Below are positions 34,926-44,195 of a DNA stretch of 64,000 nt, in pieces. Below the pieces are notes generated by a model. The model saw only the letters and a list, made by a program, of their open reading frames with translations, had not been told where the DNA came from and ran no database searches. The stretch comes from Humidesulfovibrio sp. Lineage in GTDB: Bacteria; Desulfobacterota; Desulfovibrionia; Desulfovibrionales; Desulfovibrionaceae. Position 1 is the first letter of the stretch. Every line of letters begins with the position of its first letter. A program made the position numbers and the translations under genes. The stretch spans positions 62,001 to 126,000 of the forward strand of contig JARLHQ010000028.1 in assembly GCA_031292175.1 (NCBI GenBank), written 5' to 3'.

Positions 34926-35022
34926 ACCGAGCGTCGCGCCCGGTCCTTGACGTTGCGCGTCCAAGTCTTACATTTACGGGCGACCAATAGCCCACTATCA
35001 ATACAGCACCAAGGAGCGCCCC

Positions 35023-35286
35023 GTGATCCACGAATATGCCGGCATCGTCACTGAACTGGAAGACCGCGTCTGCCCCCATTGCCACAAGCCCATGGAGGCG
35101 TGGCTCGCCCCGCCCGAGAGCGGCTGGGGGGTCATCGTGGTCTGCTTCAACAACGAATGCTCCCACTACAAAGGCTCCGCCGCGGACATTATCAACAAAC
35201 GTGACGAATCCCGCATGGGCTGCCGTTACGCTGAAAACCCGGACAACAACTACACTTCCTTCAACCTCGTGGCCGTCTGTTTTTAG
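35023..35286 (+). CDS. Small zinc-ribbon protein
   Basis: 87 residues with four cysteines spaced as a zinc ribbon: C17-x2-C20 (CPHCHKPM) and C41-x4-C46 (CFNNECSHYKG). The second pair resembles the Ogr/Delta-type finger. The rest is polar with a conserved-looking NNYTSFNLVAVC end. GTG start with AAGGAG six bases upstream. A terminator follows, so this is monocistronic. A regulatory or nucleic-acid-binding role is possible, not shown. Confidence 0.75.
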   Translation: MIHEYAGIVTELEDRVCPHCHKPMEAWLAPPESGWGVIVVCFNNECSHYKGSAADIINKRDESRMGCRYAENPDNNYTSFNLVAVCF

Positions 35287-35311
35287 ACGCTGGACAAGAA
35301 TATTCTTCGCC

Positions 35312-35349
35312 AAGGGCGTTGTGGAGCGATCCGCAACGCCCTTTCTTTT
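35312..35349 (+). terminator. Intrinsic terminator of the zinc-ribbon gene
   Basis: AGGGCGTTG pairs with CAACGCCCT around a loop of about 13 bases, followed by TTCTTTT. Confidence 0.8.
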
Positions 35350-35439
35350 CAGCAGGTTTACGTTTGCGCTTGCTACATCTTCTGGACAAGAGTAAGTTTT
35401 AAACAAAGCGCTACAATTCCCGCAAACAATGGAGTTGCC

Positions 35440-36363
35440 GTGGAGCCGGATTTTTACAAGGGCATTCTGAATTGCATCTCCGATGGGGTTTACTTTGTGG
35501 ACCCAAACCGGAGGATCACTTTTTGGAACCAGGGAGCGGAGAGGATCTCCGGCTACAGTGCTGGCGAGATGGAGGGAAAATCCTGCGCGGACAACCTCCT
35601 CCGGCACATTGATGATTCGGGCTCGCAGCTATGCAACGGCATGTGTCCTCTGGCCCAGACCTTGAAAGACGGCAAGCCCAGCGAAAACGATGTTTTTCTG
35701 CACCACAAGAATGGACACAGAGTGCCGGTGACCGTGCGCGTCTCCCCCATGCGCGATGACAAGGGCGCAATCATCGGGGCAGTGGAGATATTTTACGAGA
35801 CGCTCCAGCGGCAGAATCTCCTTTGCGAATTAAGCGAGTTACGCCACAAGGCCATTTGCGATCACCTTACAGGACTTGGCAACCGCCTGGCCGCTCATGA
35901 GGAATTCGCGCGCCGCGTCTACGAACTGCAACGCTACGACATTCCCTTCGGCCTCATCTTCGTTGACGTGGACCATTTCAAGTCCGTCAATGACACCTAC
36001 GGCCACGAAACAGGCGATCAGGCGCTCGTTGTGGTGAGTAGAACCCTGGTCAATTCCCTGCGTGCGGACGACACGGTGTGCCGCTGGGGCGGCGAGGAAT
36101 TCCTGGCCATTCTGCCCCAGGTGAACGAAACGACCTTCCGGGCCGTGGCCGAACGCATGCGCCGCTTTGTGGAGTCTTCAACCGTGCCGGTGCCAGACGG
36201 CGAGATCAAGCTCACCGTGTCCATTGGCGGGGCCATGGCCGTGCCCTCGGACAGCATAGAGTCCCTGGTGGCCCGGGCCGATGCCATGATGTACCAGGCC
36301 AAGGATTCCGGCCGCAACTGCTGGGCCCTGGACTGCGGGACCGGCGGCGTAATCTGCGCCTAG
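35440..36363 (+). CDS. PAS-GGDEF diguanylate cyclase
   Basis: 307 residues, soluble. An N-terminal PAS domain ([30 protein letters not shown]) is followed by a GGDEF domain with an intact GGEEF signature in CRWGGEEFLAILP. An inhibitory I-site RADD lies five residues before it, so it probably makes c-di-GMP and is product-inhibited. DHLTGLGNR marks the domain start. GTG start with GGAG six bases upstream. The stop TAG overlaps the stop of argO on the other strand (CTAG shared). Confidence 0.92.
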   Translation: MEPDFYKGILNCISDGVYFVDPNRRITFWNQGAERISGYSAGEMEGKSCADNLLRHIDDSGSQLCNGMCPLAQTLKDGKPSENDVFLHHKNGHRVPVTVRVSPMRDDKGAIIGAVEIFYETLQRQNLLCELSELRHKAICDHLTGLGNRLAAHEEFARRVYELQRYDIPFGLIFVDVDHFKSVNDTYGHETGDQALVVVSRTLVNSLRADDTVCRWGGEEFLAILPQVNETTFRAVAERMRRFVESSTVPVPDGEIKLTVSIGGAMAVPSDSIESLVARADAMMYQAKDSGRNCWALDCGTGGVICA

Positions 36364-36998
36364 AGCCGAAGCGCCGCCCAGGCCTCGCGGCCGATGCCCG
36401 CGGCCAGCCCCCACATGGAGAGACAGACCAGCGCGTCGAGCACGCGCCAAGCTTGCGGACGGCGCAGCAACGGGGCCAGAACACGCCCTCCAAGGCTCAA
36501 GGAATAGAACCAGCAGGCCGAGGCCGTGGCCGCGCCCAGGCCGAATGCCAGCCGCGCCCCCGCGTCCAGCCGACTGGCCAAGCCGCCGATGAGCACCACC
36601 GTGTCCAGCAGCGCGTGCGGGTTGAGCAGGCTCACGCCCAGCGCGGCCGAAACAATCGCGCGCACGCCTGGCTGGTTCACGCTCTCATCCAGCCCCAGAC
36701 TTTCGCCGCGCAGGGCCTTCCTGAAGGCGCACAGGCCGTACGCCCCGAGAAATGCCGCACCGGCCAACCCCAACACGCCGGAAATCTCCGGACGGCCAGC
36801 CGCCATCCCCCCCACACCGCCCACGCCCGCGGCGATAAGCAATACGTCACAGGCCGTGCATACGCCCGCCACCAGCCAGGGCCGGTGCCGCCGCGCACCC
36901 TGGGTGAGCACAAACACATTCTGCGCGCCAATGGCCATGATGAGCCCGGCGCTCAACGCGAATCCCTGCGCGTACACCATCCATCCCGTTCCTGACAT
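36360..36998 (-). CDS. argO: ArgO-type LysE-family exporter
   Basis: 212 residues with about six helices and the LysE/ArgO signature GFALSAGLIMAIGAQNVFVLTQGARR near the N-terminus, NPHALLDTVVLIGGL in the middle. Such proteins export arginine or lysine and canavanine. The ATG at 36998 has AGGAG six bases upstream; the 28-residue extension in the ORF track is rejected. It is divergent from an ArgP/LysG-type LysR regulator, the standard partner for this exporter. Substrate inferred from that pairing. Confidence 0.88.
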   Translation of the reverse strand: MSGTGWMVYAQGFALSAGLIMAIGAQNVFVLTQGARRHRPWLVAGVCTACDVLLIAAGVGGVGGMAAGRPEISGVLGLAGAAFLGAYGLCAFRKALRGESLGLDESVNQPGVRAIVSAALGVSLLNPHALLDTVVLIGGLASRLDAGARLAFGLGAATASACWFYSLSLGGRVLAPLLRRPQAWRVLDALVCLSMWGLAAGIGREAWAALRL

Positions 36999-37104
36999 TC
37001 CTGACTCCTGGGCGCAGAAGCGCACGCCTCCACCTACTCTCCCGCGCGAGCCACGGTCCAATTCATTATTTGCAGCATTCATAAGTTGTGCTAATACTCA
37101 AGCC

Positions 37105-38034
37105 ATGCTGGACTACAAACTCTTGGAAGCCCTGGCCACCGTGGCCGAAGAGGGAGGATTCGAGCGCGCGGCCAAACGGCTCAACATCACGCAATCGGCG
37201 GTATCACAACGCATCCGGCAGTTGGAGGAAACGCTCGGGCAGCCCGTCCTGGCACGCACCCAGCCCCCAGCGCCAACCATCCCCGGACGTTTGCTCCTCC
37301 GCCATGCGCGGCGCGTGGGCCTGCTGGAGACCGAGCTTGCGCGCGGGCTGGGCCTTGGGGAGGCGCAGCACCAGTCCGGCCAAGCGCCCTGGCTGACCAT
37401 CGCCCTGGCCATCAACGCTGACACGCTCGCCACCTGGTTCGCGGGCGCGGTTCTCCCGCTGCTCGCCCAGGAGCGCTGGGTGCTTGACCTGCGCGTGGAT
37501 GACCAGGAACGCACGCACGAATTTCTCCGGGCCGGCGAGGTGACGGGCTGCATCAGCACACGCGCCACGCCGATGCAGGGCTGCCGTGCATTGCTCTTAG
37601 GCCACATGTGCTACCACTGCGCCTGCGCCCCCGGCTTTGCCCAGCGCTGGTTTCCGCAAGGGCTTAATCCCGAAGCCGCCCGCGTGGCCCCGGCCGTCGT
37701 GTTCAACCGCCAGGACACCGTCCATGACCGCTTCCTTGAAGGCCTGCACGGCGCCAGTCCACGAGAGGCTCCCCGGCACCATGTGCCCGATTCCGAACGC
37801 TTTGTGGACTTCGTCGTCGGCGGCGCGGGCTATGGACTCATCCCGCACCTTCAAGCCGCCACGCGTCTCGACTCTGGCGCGCTCGTGGACCTTGCGCCTG
37901 ACGCGCCCATGCTCGTGCCGCTCTACTGGCACAGCTGGAACATCCCCTCCGCCCTGCTGGCCCGGCTCACCAAGGCCCTACGCAAGGCCGGACGAGAGCA
38001 GCTTGCGCAACCCCTTCCCGACACCTGCGCTTAA
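37105..38034 (+). CDS. argP: ArgP/LysG-type LysR regulator
   Basis: 309 residues. N-terminal LysR winged helix (YKLLEALATVAEEGGFERAAKRLNITQSAVSQRIRQLEETLG) and a C-terminal substrate-binding domain resembling ArgP/LysG, which senses lysine or arginine. The ATG at 37105 follows an AT-rich stretch with no strong SD; the ORF-track start 36526 lies inside argO and is shadow. Divergent arrangement with argO predicts activation of export when basic amino acids accumulate. osmC follows 85 bases later. Confidence 0.9.
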   Translation: MLDYKLLEALATVAEEGGFERAAKRLNITQSAVSQRIRQLEETLGQPVLARTQPPAPTIPGRLLLRHARRVGLLETELARGLGLGEAQHQSGQAPWLTIALAINADTLATWFAGAVLPLLAQERWVLDLRVDDQERTHEFLRAGEVTGCISTRATPMQGCRALLLGHMCYHCACAPGFAQRWFPQGLNPEAARVAPAVVFNRQDTVHDRFLEGLHGASPREAPRHHVPDSERFVDFVVGGAGYGLIPHLQAATRLDSGALVDLAPDAPMLVPLYWHSWNIPSALLARLTKALRKAGREQLAQPLPDTCA

Positions 38035-38119
38035 AACGTTTTGCATCTTGCAAAGTTACCGGCAACGCCATACCCTCCCCCCGTATTCACTTCCAGCAAC
38101 CGCAAGCAAGGAGCCAGCC

Positions 38120-38500
38120 ATGATCACCAGCACCAGCCTGCCCGAAAAGTATTGCGCCCGGTTCACCGATGGCAAACACGAAGCCCTGGCCGACGCGCCT
38201 GTGGAAATGGGGGGGCAGTTCGCCGGCTTCAAGCCTGTGCAGATGCTCGAAGCCGCCTTGGCCACCTGCATCACCATTGTCCTGCGCATCGCCGCAGATA
38301 AACGTGAGATTCCGCTCGAAGGCGCCGAGGCTGTCGTCAAGCTCAACCAGGACAACAAGGACGAGAGCGTGTTCGAATACCGCGTCGAATTAAAGGGCAA
38401 ACTCACGGACGACCAGCGGACCACCCTCTTGCGCGCCGTGGCCGGATGCCCTGTGAAGAAGATCATGGGCGGGGCCGTGTCGTTCAAGGAAATGGCCTAG
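38120..38500 (+). CDS. OsmC-family peroxiredoxin-like protein
   Basis: 126 residues with the two OsmC/Ohr cysteines, C50 in EAALATCITIVL and C110 in RAVAGCPVKKI. OsmC proteins reduce organic hydroperoxides, and the two Cys are the redox pair. AAGGAG six bases before the ATG at 38120 fixes the start; the longer ORF-track frame is a shadow of argP. Followed by a strong hairpin terminator. Confidence 0.9.
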   Translation: MITSTSLPEKYCARFTDGKHEALADAPVEMGGQFAGFKPVQMLEAALATCITIVLRIAADKREIPLEGAEAVVKLNQDNKDESVFEYRVELKGKLTDDQRTTLLRAVAGCPVKKIMGGAVSFKEMA

Positions 38501-38553
38501 AGAAAAGCCTCCTGTGGCCGAGGGGCTTCCTCCTCCTCCCCGTCTCCAATCAC

Positions 38554-38591
38554 AAAGGCCCAGGATGCGCTTCCGCACATCCTGGGCCTTT
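38554..38591. terminator. Bidirectional hairpin terminator between osmC and ahcY
   Basis: AAAGGCCCAGGATG and CATCCTGGGCCTTT form a 14-bp stem with a 10-base loop. A-rich and T-rich flanks suit both converging genes. Confidence 0.75.
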
Positions 38592-38609
38592 CGATTGCCA
38601 TGAGGGAGG

Positions 38610-38631
38610 CTGGGGGGGAATTATCCCCCCA
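38610..38631. repeat. G-run/C-run palindrome
   Basis: CTGGGGGG and CCCCCCAG enclose AATTAT just downstream of ahcY. Similar GGGG...AAT...CCCC palindromes occur at 43151-43185 and 46038-46054. Confidence 0.5.
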
Positions 38632-38652
38632 GGGAAATTCCCTCGCCTTTTC

Positions 38653-40071
38653 TTAGTACCTGTAGTGCTCGGCCTTGTACGGGCCGTCCGGTGACACGCC
38701 GAGGTAATCGGCCTGCTGCTTGGTCAACTTGTCCAACTGCACGCCCAGACGCTCCAGGTGCAGCCGGGCGACTTCCTCATCGAGCTTCTTGGGCAGGATC
38801 ATGACCTTGGGCTCGTACTTGTTGGCGGCCAGGTCGAGCTGGGCCAGCACCTGGTTGGTGAAGGAGTTGCTCATGACGAAACTGGGGTGGCCGGTGGCGC
38901 AGCCCAGATTCACCAGACGGCCTTCGGCCAGGACGATAAGGGACTTGCCATTGGGCAGGGTCCATTTGTCCACCTGGGGCTTGATCTCAAGCTTGGTGCA
39001 CTTGGGATTGGTCTCCAGGAAGGCCATCTCAATCTCGGAGTCGAAGTGCCCGATGTTGCAGAGGATCGCCTCGTCCTTCATCTTGAGCATGTGCTTGGCG
39101 TTGATGACGTGGTAGTTGCCGGTGGCGGTGATGAAGATGTCGCCCAACTCGCAGGCTTTCTCCATGGGCATGACTTCGTAGCCTTCCATGGCGGCCTGCA
39201 GGGCACAGATGGGGTCGATCTCGGTGATGATGACACGGGAACCGAAGCCGCGCATGGACTGGGCACAGCCCTTGCCCACGTCGCCGTAGCCCACCACAAC
39301 GCTGACCTTGCCGGCGATCATGACGTCGGTGGCGCGCTTGATGCCATCGGCCAGAGACTCGCGGCAGCCGTACAGGTTGTCGAACTTGCTCTTGGTCACG
39401 GAGTCGTTGACGTTAAAGGCCGGGAAGAGCAGTTCGCCCTTTTTCTCCATGTCGTACAGGCGATGCACGCCGGTGGTGGTTTCCTCGGAAACGCCACGCA
39501 CCTTGGCGGCGATCTTGGTCCACTTCTGGGGATCGAGCTTGTAGCCATCGGCCAGGCGGTCCATGATGATCTGGAATTCCTTGTTGTCGACCTTCTTCTT
39601 CAGCAGAGCGGGGTTCTTCTCGCATTTCACGCCCTGGTGGATCATGAGGGTGGCGTCGCCGCCATCGTCCACGATGAGGTCGGGGCCGGAGCCGTCGGGC
39701 CAGGTGAGGGCCTGCTCGGTGCACCACCAGTATTCCTCAAGGCTCTCACCCTTCCAGGCGAAGACGGCGGAGCTCTTGTTGGCGGCGATACCAGCGGCTG
39801 CGTGGTCCTGGGTGCTGAAGATGTTGCAGGAGGCCCAGCGCAGGTCCGCGCCCAGGGCGTGCAGGGTCTCAATGAGCATGGCGGTCTGAATGGTCATGTG
39901 CAGGGAGCCCATGATCTTGAGGCCTTTGAGGGGCTTCTTCTTGCCATATTTCTTACGCAGGGCCATCAGGCCGGGCATCTCGTTCTCGGAGAGCTGCATT
40001 TCCTTTTTGCCCCAATCGGCCAGGGCCATATCGGCCACGCGGAACTTCAGTTTGGGATCCAGTGCGAGCAT
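38653..40071 (-). CDS. ahcY: Adenosylhomocysteinase (SAH hydrolase)
   Basis: 472 residues, full length. It splits S-adenosylhomocysteine to adenosine and homocysteine with bound NAD. Motifs: [31 protein letters not shown], the NAD-binding [20 protein letters not shown], and a C-terminal [25 protein letters not shown]. The ATG at 40071 has GGAGG eight bases upstream; the GTG at 40086 is the ORF-track choice. It follows sahR by 31 bases, so the methyl-cycle enzyme is co-expressed with its likely regulator. Confidence 0.97.
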   Translation of the reverse strand: MLALDPKLKFRVADMALADWGKKEMQLSENEMPGLMALRKKYGKKKPLKGLKIMGSLHMTIQTAMLIETLHALGADLRWASCNIFSTQDHAAAGIAANKSSAVFAWKGESLEEYWWCTEQALTWPDGSGPDLIVDDGGDATLMIHQGVKCEKNPALLKKKVDNKEFQIIMDRLADGYKLDPQKWTKIAAKVRGVSEETTTGVHRLYDMEKKGELLFPAFNVNDSVTKSKFDNLYGCRESLADGIKRATDVMIAGKVSVVVGYGDVGKGCAQSMRGFGSRVIITEIDPICALQAAMEGYEVMPMEKACELGDIFITATGNYHVINAKHMLKMKDEAILCNIGHFDSEIEMAFLETNPKCTKLEIKPQVDKWTLPNGKSLIVLAEGRLVNLGCATGHPSFVMSNSFTNQVLAQLDLAANKYEPKVMILPKKLDEEVARLHLERLGVQLDKLTKQQADYLGVSPDGPYKAEHYRY

Positions 40072-40102
40072 CGGGTCATCCTCCACGGTTGTCGGGCTTG
40101 GT

Positions 40103-41026
40103 CTACTCTATCGCCGCCTCGGCAACGAGCACCGTAAGTCCCTGGTTTACGGGGAAAGCGTCCACCCGGCGCGGGTTGAACCCAGCCGTTTGGAGCCATT
40201 CATACAATGTTTCCTTGTCCACGCCCAGCCGCGCATCGCCGTATTTGATGCGCATGGCCTCGTTGTCGTGGCGGTCGAATTCGGCCACCAGAAGCAGACC
40301 GCCTGGGGCCAGCACGCGCCGGGCCTCGGCCAGGGCGGTCTGAGGATCGTCCACATGATGCAGCACCAGGGAAAGCGTCACGGCCTGGGCCTCGGCCTCG
40401 CGCAAGGGCAGGTGCTCGAGTTCGCCCAGGCGCAAGCTGACGTTGGGCCGGTCGGCCAGGCGTGCGGCGGCCAGCTCCAGCATGCGCGGGGAGCCGTCCA
40501 CACCGATGACCCGCCGGGCCGAATCTGCAAGCCGCGCCAGAAGTTCGCCAGGGCCGCAGCCCAGGTCGGCGACGATCATGCCAGGGTGCAGACGTCCCGC
40601 CAGCTCTTCCGCCAGATTAAAGTCGCCCAGGAGTTCGCGGGAAAGATCAGGCCACTGCCCGGCCACGGCGTCGAAGAACCTGCGCGTGGCCAGGAGGCGT
40701 TCACGCACGGCTGACTGGGCACGCTCACGGTCCTGCGCGTGCTGCGGGATATCGGCAAACAGCGGAGCGTGGCGGTCGAGGAACCGGCGGCCCTCGCCTT
40801 GGCCAGCGGAACGGTAAAAAGCCCAGAGCCCCTCGCGACGACACGCCAAGAGTCCCGCGTCGGCAAGTATTTTGAGGTGGCGCGAAATGCGCGGTTGCCC
40901 CATGCCGAAAACGCTGACCAGTTCGCCGACGTTCAGTTCAAAGGCGAAGAGCACGGCCAGGAGCCGGAGCCTGGTCTCATCCGCCAGGGCCTTATGGATG
41001 CGCAGCAAGTCCATCTTGTCTTCCAT
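40103..41026 (-). CDS. sahR: ArsR-family regulator fused to SAM methyltransferase domain (SahR-type)
   Basis: 307 residues. N-terminal ArsR winged helix ([44 protein letters not shown]), then a class I methyltransferase fold with [17 protein letters not shown] and a SAM-binding acidic [11 protein letters not shown]. This fusion next to ahcY is the SahR architecture known from Desulfovibrio relatives, where the methyltransferase-like domain senses SAH and relieves repression. The palindrome upstream of the ATG is the probable operator. First gene of sahR-ahcY. Confidence 0.9.
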   Translation of the reverse strand: MEDKMDLLRIHKALADETRLRLLAVLFAFELNVGELVSVFGMGQPRISRHLKILADAGLLACRREGLWAFYRSAGQGEGRRFLDRHAPLFADIPQHAQDRERAQSAVRERLLATRRFFDAVAGQWPDLSRELLGDFNLAEELAGRLHPGMIVADLGCGPGELLARLADSARRVIGVDGSPRMLELAAARLADRPNVSLRLGELEHLPLREAEAQAVTLSLVLHHVDDPQTALAEARRVLAPGGLLLVAEFDRHDNEAMRIKYGDARLGVDKETLYEWLQTAGFNPRRVDAFPVNQGLTVLVAEAAIE

Positions 41027-41029
41027 CTT

Positions 41030-41049
41030 TATATCAAGATATATCGATA
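41030..41049 (-). promoter_or_regulatory. Probable SahR operator palindromes
   Basis: TATATCAAGATATA (41030-41043) is a perfect inverted repeat, overlapping the palindrome TATCGATA (41042-41049), 3-22 bases upstream of the sahR ATG. The position fits autorepression of the sahR-ahcY operon. Confidence 0.55.
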
Positions 41050-41159
41050 CAAGGATTGATTACCGAATCATTACGCATTCGTCAAGTATCAGTAGCACAA
41101 TTCCCGTCACAAGCCGACTCGCAGCGGCTGACCGGCTTGCTTTGGCTATGGAGTTGGAG

Positions 41160-41184
41160 TAAAGTTCATAATTATACCAAATAA
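41160..41184 (+). promoter_or_regulatory. Possible sigma-28-like promoter of the chemoreceptor gene
   Basis: TAAAGTTC (41160-41167) nearly matches the sigma-28 -35, and CCAAATAA (41177-41184) partly matches its -10, but the spacing is 9 rather than 11, so this is tentative. Confidence 0.25.
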
Positions 41185-41213
41185 GTTCCATTTATGTAAT
41201 TATGGAGGACGTC

Positions 41214-43127
41214 ATGAAAAATCTGCGCCTTGCCATGAAGCTCGGCATTGGCTTTGGGGTGGTACTCGCCTTGACCGCCCTTCTGTCGATCTCCAGTTGG
41301 TCCGGCATGTCCTCAATTCTGGACCGTGTGGACAAGGCCGACGCCATGACCGACATCATCAAGATGGTGTTGGAAACCCGCCGTCAAGAGAAGAACTTCC
41401 AGATCCGGCACGATCAGGCGAGCCAGGAGGAAGTGACCAAGAATGTGGCGGGGATTTTAGCCAAGGCCCAAACATACAAAGGCAAATTCAGCGACTCCGG
41501 TAACCGTGAGAAAATGGAGCAGGTGCTCGTCGCAACCAAGGCGTATGACACGGCGTTCAAAAGCTATGTCGGGCGTGAGACCACCCGGGCGCAAGTTCAG
41601 AAAACTATGGCCGGGGACGGGCTTTCCGCGCTGGCGAGCACCGAGGCCTTGCAGCAGAGCCTCAAGCAGGAAATTGCCACAGAACTTGGATCAAAGCACG
41701 CTGCCACCGGGCTGGACGCGCGCGTAAACGCCCTGAACGATTCCGGCCAGCTCGTGGCGCAGATCTGGAGCATGCGCCTCGCCGTCATGTACTTCCTCCA
41801 GACCTCAGACGAGACATACTCTAAGAAGGGTGTCGACATCGGCGCCAACGCGGTGAAGCTTGCGGAGGATCTCAAGTCACGTCTCAAGGACAAGACAAGC
41901 ATCGACCAGGCCGAGCAGGTCAGCCGCAACACGGCCGCCTATATTCAGAGCACCAGTGACCTCGTGCAGGCCGTGCGCGACAAGAAGACCATGGAGGCCC
42001 AGCTCATCGAGAGCGCGCGCCAGATGCTGAAGGTCTGCGAAACGGCCCGCCAAGACATGAAGGACAAGATGTTCGCCGAGATCTCCTGGTCGAGGAGCCT
42101 TCTCGCCATTGGCGCCATCCTGGCCCTTGTCCTCGGCGCGTTTGCCGCCTTGCTCATCACCCGCGCCATTACCGGACCGGTCCGCAAGGGCTTGGCCTTC
42201 GCCAAACAGTTGTCCGACGGCCATCTTGATGTGCGCATCGACGTGGACCAGAAGGACGAGGTCGGCGCGCTTGCCGCGGCGCTCACGGACATGGCCGGGC
42301 GGTTGCGCACCGTGGTGCTGCAGGTCAACGCCTCTGCGGAATCCGTGGCTTCCGGCTCACAGGAGCTTTCCGCTTCCAGTGAGACGCTCTCCCAAGGCGC
42401 GACCGAGCAGGCCGCCAGCGTGGAGGAAATTTCCTCCAGCGTAGAGGAGATGGCGTCCAACATCCGCCAGAATGCGGAGAACGCCCTGCAGACCGAGTCG
42501 TTGGCTAAAAAGAGCGCCGATGACGCGCGCCAGGGCGGCCAAGCCGTCATCCAGACCGTGGACGCCATGCGTCAGATCGTGGAGAAGATCAGCTTTATTG
42601 AGGAGATCGCCCGGCAGACCAATCTTCTGGCGTTGAACGCGGCCATTGAGGCCGCACGCGCCGGAGAGCACGGCAAGGGCTTCGCCGTTGTCGCCGCCGA
42701 GGTGCGCAAGCTGGCCGAACGCAGCGGCGCGGCCGCGGGCGAGATCGGGCAGCTCTCTGCCGCCAGCTTGGCCGTGGCCGAGAAGGCGGGCGGCATGCTC
42801 GCCACCATCGTGCCGGACATTGAGCGCACCAGCGAGTTGGTGCAGGAAATCAGCGCCGCCTGCCGCGAGCAGACCACCGGCGCGGACCAGGTGAACAAGG
42901 CCATCCAACAGCTGGACCATGTCATCCAGCAGAACGCCTCGGCTTCCGAGGAAACCGCCTCCACCAGTGAAGAACTGGCGGCCCAGGCCCAGCGCCTCAC
43001 CCAGGTCATGCAGTTCTTCAAGCTGAGCAAGGGCCGCCAGGGCCCTCCCCTGGCTATCGAGGCCGCGCCCGCGCCTCGGGACGCCGACGAGGAGCCGGAG
43101 GACAACAGGGGCTTCGAAAAGTTCTAG
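41214..43127 (+). CDS. Methyl-accepting chemotaxis protein with HBM-type sensor
   Basis: 637 residues. One N-terminal membrane helix ([16 protein letters not shown]), a long helical periplasmic region (about 30-280) of the HBM/4HB type, a second helix ([25 protein letters not shown]), HAMP, and the cytoplasmic signalling hairpin with [45 protein letters not shown]. The C-terminus GFEKF resembles an aromatic-x-x-aromatic CheR/CheB tether. ATG at 41214 has GGAGG five bases upstream. Ligand unknown. A clean terminator follows. Confidence 0.95.
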   Translation: MKNLRLAMKLGIGFGVVLALTALLSISSWSGMSSILDRVDKADAMTDIIKMVLETRRQEKNFQIRHDQASQEEVTKNVAGILAKAQTYKGKFSDSGNREKMEQVLVATKAYDTAFKSYVGRETTRAQVQKTMAGDGLSALASTEALQQSLKQEIATELGSKHAATGLDARVNALNDSGQLVAQIWSMRLAVMYFLQTSDETYSKKGVDIGANAVKLAEDLKSRLKDKTSIDQAEQVSRNTAAYIQSTSDLVQAVRDKKTMEAQLIESARQMLKVCETARQDMKDKMFAEISWSRSLLAIGAILALVLGAFAALLITRAITGPVRKGLAFAKQLSDGHLDVRIDVDQKDEVGALAAALTDMAGRLRTVVLQVNASAESVASGSQELSASSETLSQGATEQAASVEEISSSVEEMASNIRQNAENALQTESLAKKSADDARQGGQAVIQTVDAMRQIVEKISFIEEIARQTNLLALNAAIEAARAGEHGKGFAVVAAEVRKLAERSGAAAGEIGQLSAASLAVAEKAGGMLATIVPDIERTSELVQEISAACREQTTGADQVNKAIQQLDHVIQQNASASEETASTSEELAAQAQRLTQVMQFFKLSKGRQGPPLAIEAAPAPRDADEEPEDNRGFEKF

Positions 43128-43150
43128 TCCGTTACGGCAGAATGCAACCA

Positions 43151-43185
43151 AAAGGCGGGGGAGACGACTCCCCTGCCTTTTTTTT
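43151..43185 (+). terminator. Intrinsic terminator of the chemoreceptor gene
   Basis: A near-perfect hairpin of G- and C-runs (AAAGGC-GGGGAG and CTCCCC-GCCTTT) is followed by eight T, 24 bases after the stop. Confidence 0.88.
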
Positions 43186-43214
43186 CGTCCCCGGCGGGGC
43201 GTTCACCTCGGTGC

Positions 43215-44195
43215 TCAGCGGATGAGCGCCCAGGTGAGTTCGTGCTTGTTGTGCGAAAGGTGCAGGACACGTGAACCGGGAATGGCCGCAAAGGCCTGGA
43301 TGGTGGCGTGATCCGTCTCGCCCTGGCACTTGAGGGTACAGATGAAGTTCCGGCAGGCGTCGGCCTCGAGCCAGCGTGTCACCAGTTCCAAAAGCCGCGC
43401 CGGATAGCAGGCCATGTCCGAGCAGAGCCAGTCCACCCGAGCCTCCGGCCCGCCCGCGGTCTTGGGCTCCAGCCCGAAACCGGAGCCCTGGCAGAAATCG
43501 ACCTCCGGCATGGCCGCGATCTTCGGCTCGATGGGCGCCTTGTCGATGCTGAACACCCTCGCGCCACAGCTCGCCAGCACCCAAGTCCAGCCGCCGGGGC
43601 AGGAGCCCAGGTCCAGGCACAGCTCGCCCGGCTTCGGGAAGACGCCAAGCAGCGTCAGCGCCTCCCACAATTTCAGGTACGCCCGGCTGGGCGCGGAAAA
43701 CCGGTCTTCCACAAAGCGCACCTGGCCGTCAGGATAGGGACTCGCGCAGTCCGACGCGGCGATGAGCGTCGTCTCGTCCCAGAGGGTGAAGGAGCCAAGC
43801 GGCGCGGAGGGCGCGGCCTCGCCAAAGACTTGCGCCTTGGCCGAGACCTTGGGCAATTTGTCGGTGATGAGCGCGGCGCGCCGGGCCAGGCGCACAGGGT
43901 GCGCCCACCAGTTGCGTTGGATTTCACGCAGGGCCTTGGCCCCCTGGCCGATGCTCGGTGCGGGCAGGAGGCGCGCATTCCGCCAAATGTTCTGCGCCCA
44001 GACTGCGGGAAGTGCCTTGCGGGCGAAGACCATGTCGCCAAAGACCAGATGCCCGGCCCCGGCAGGTCCTTCAAAATCGAGTTCCGCCAGGAGCTCCGCC
44101 AGAAAGCCCGGCGCGGCCAGATAACCGGTGAACGCGCCCTCGCGCATCCAGCCGGGCAAGGACTCCGGCAAGGGGAACAGCCAGTCCTCGCTCAT
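43215..44195 (-). CDS. rlmM: RlmM-like 23S rRNA 2'-O-ribose methyltransferase
   Basis: 326 residues. RrmJ/FtsJ-type fold with SAM loop CLDLGSCPGGWTWVL and the K-D-K-E set visible as DKAPI, SDMACYP, TLKCQGE and NKHELTWAL. The N-terminal part replaces the THUMP domain of RlmM in shortened form. E. coli RlmM modifies C2498 of 23S rRNA; the target here is inferred. The ATG overlaps the FAD protein stop by four bases (44192-44195). Confidence 0.85.
   Translation of the reverse strand: MSEDWLFPLPESLPGWMREGAFTGYLAAPGFLAELLAELDFEGPAGAGHLVFGDMVFARKALPAVWAQNIWRNARLLPAPSIGQGAKALREIQRNWWAHPVRLARRAALITDKLPKVSAKAQVFGEAAPSAPLGSFTLWDETTLIAASDCASPYPDGQVRFVEDRFSAPSRAYLKLWEALTLLGVFPKPGELCLDLGSCPGGWTWVLASCGARVFSIDKAPIEPKIAAMPEVDFCQGSGFGLEPKTAGGPEARVDWLCSDMACYPARLLELVTRWLEADACRNFICTLKCQGETDHATIQAFAAIPGSRVLHLSHNKHELTWALIR

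Noticed and set aside
36360-37105. A clear argO-argP promoter or LysR box
   Set aside because: The 106-base gap is AT-rich and surely regulatory, but no -35/-10 pair or T-N11-A box stood out enough to place.
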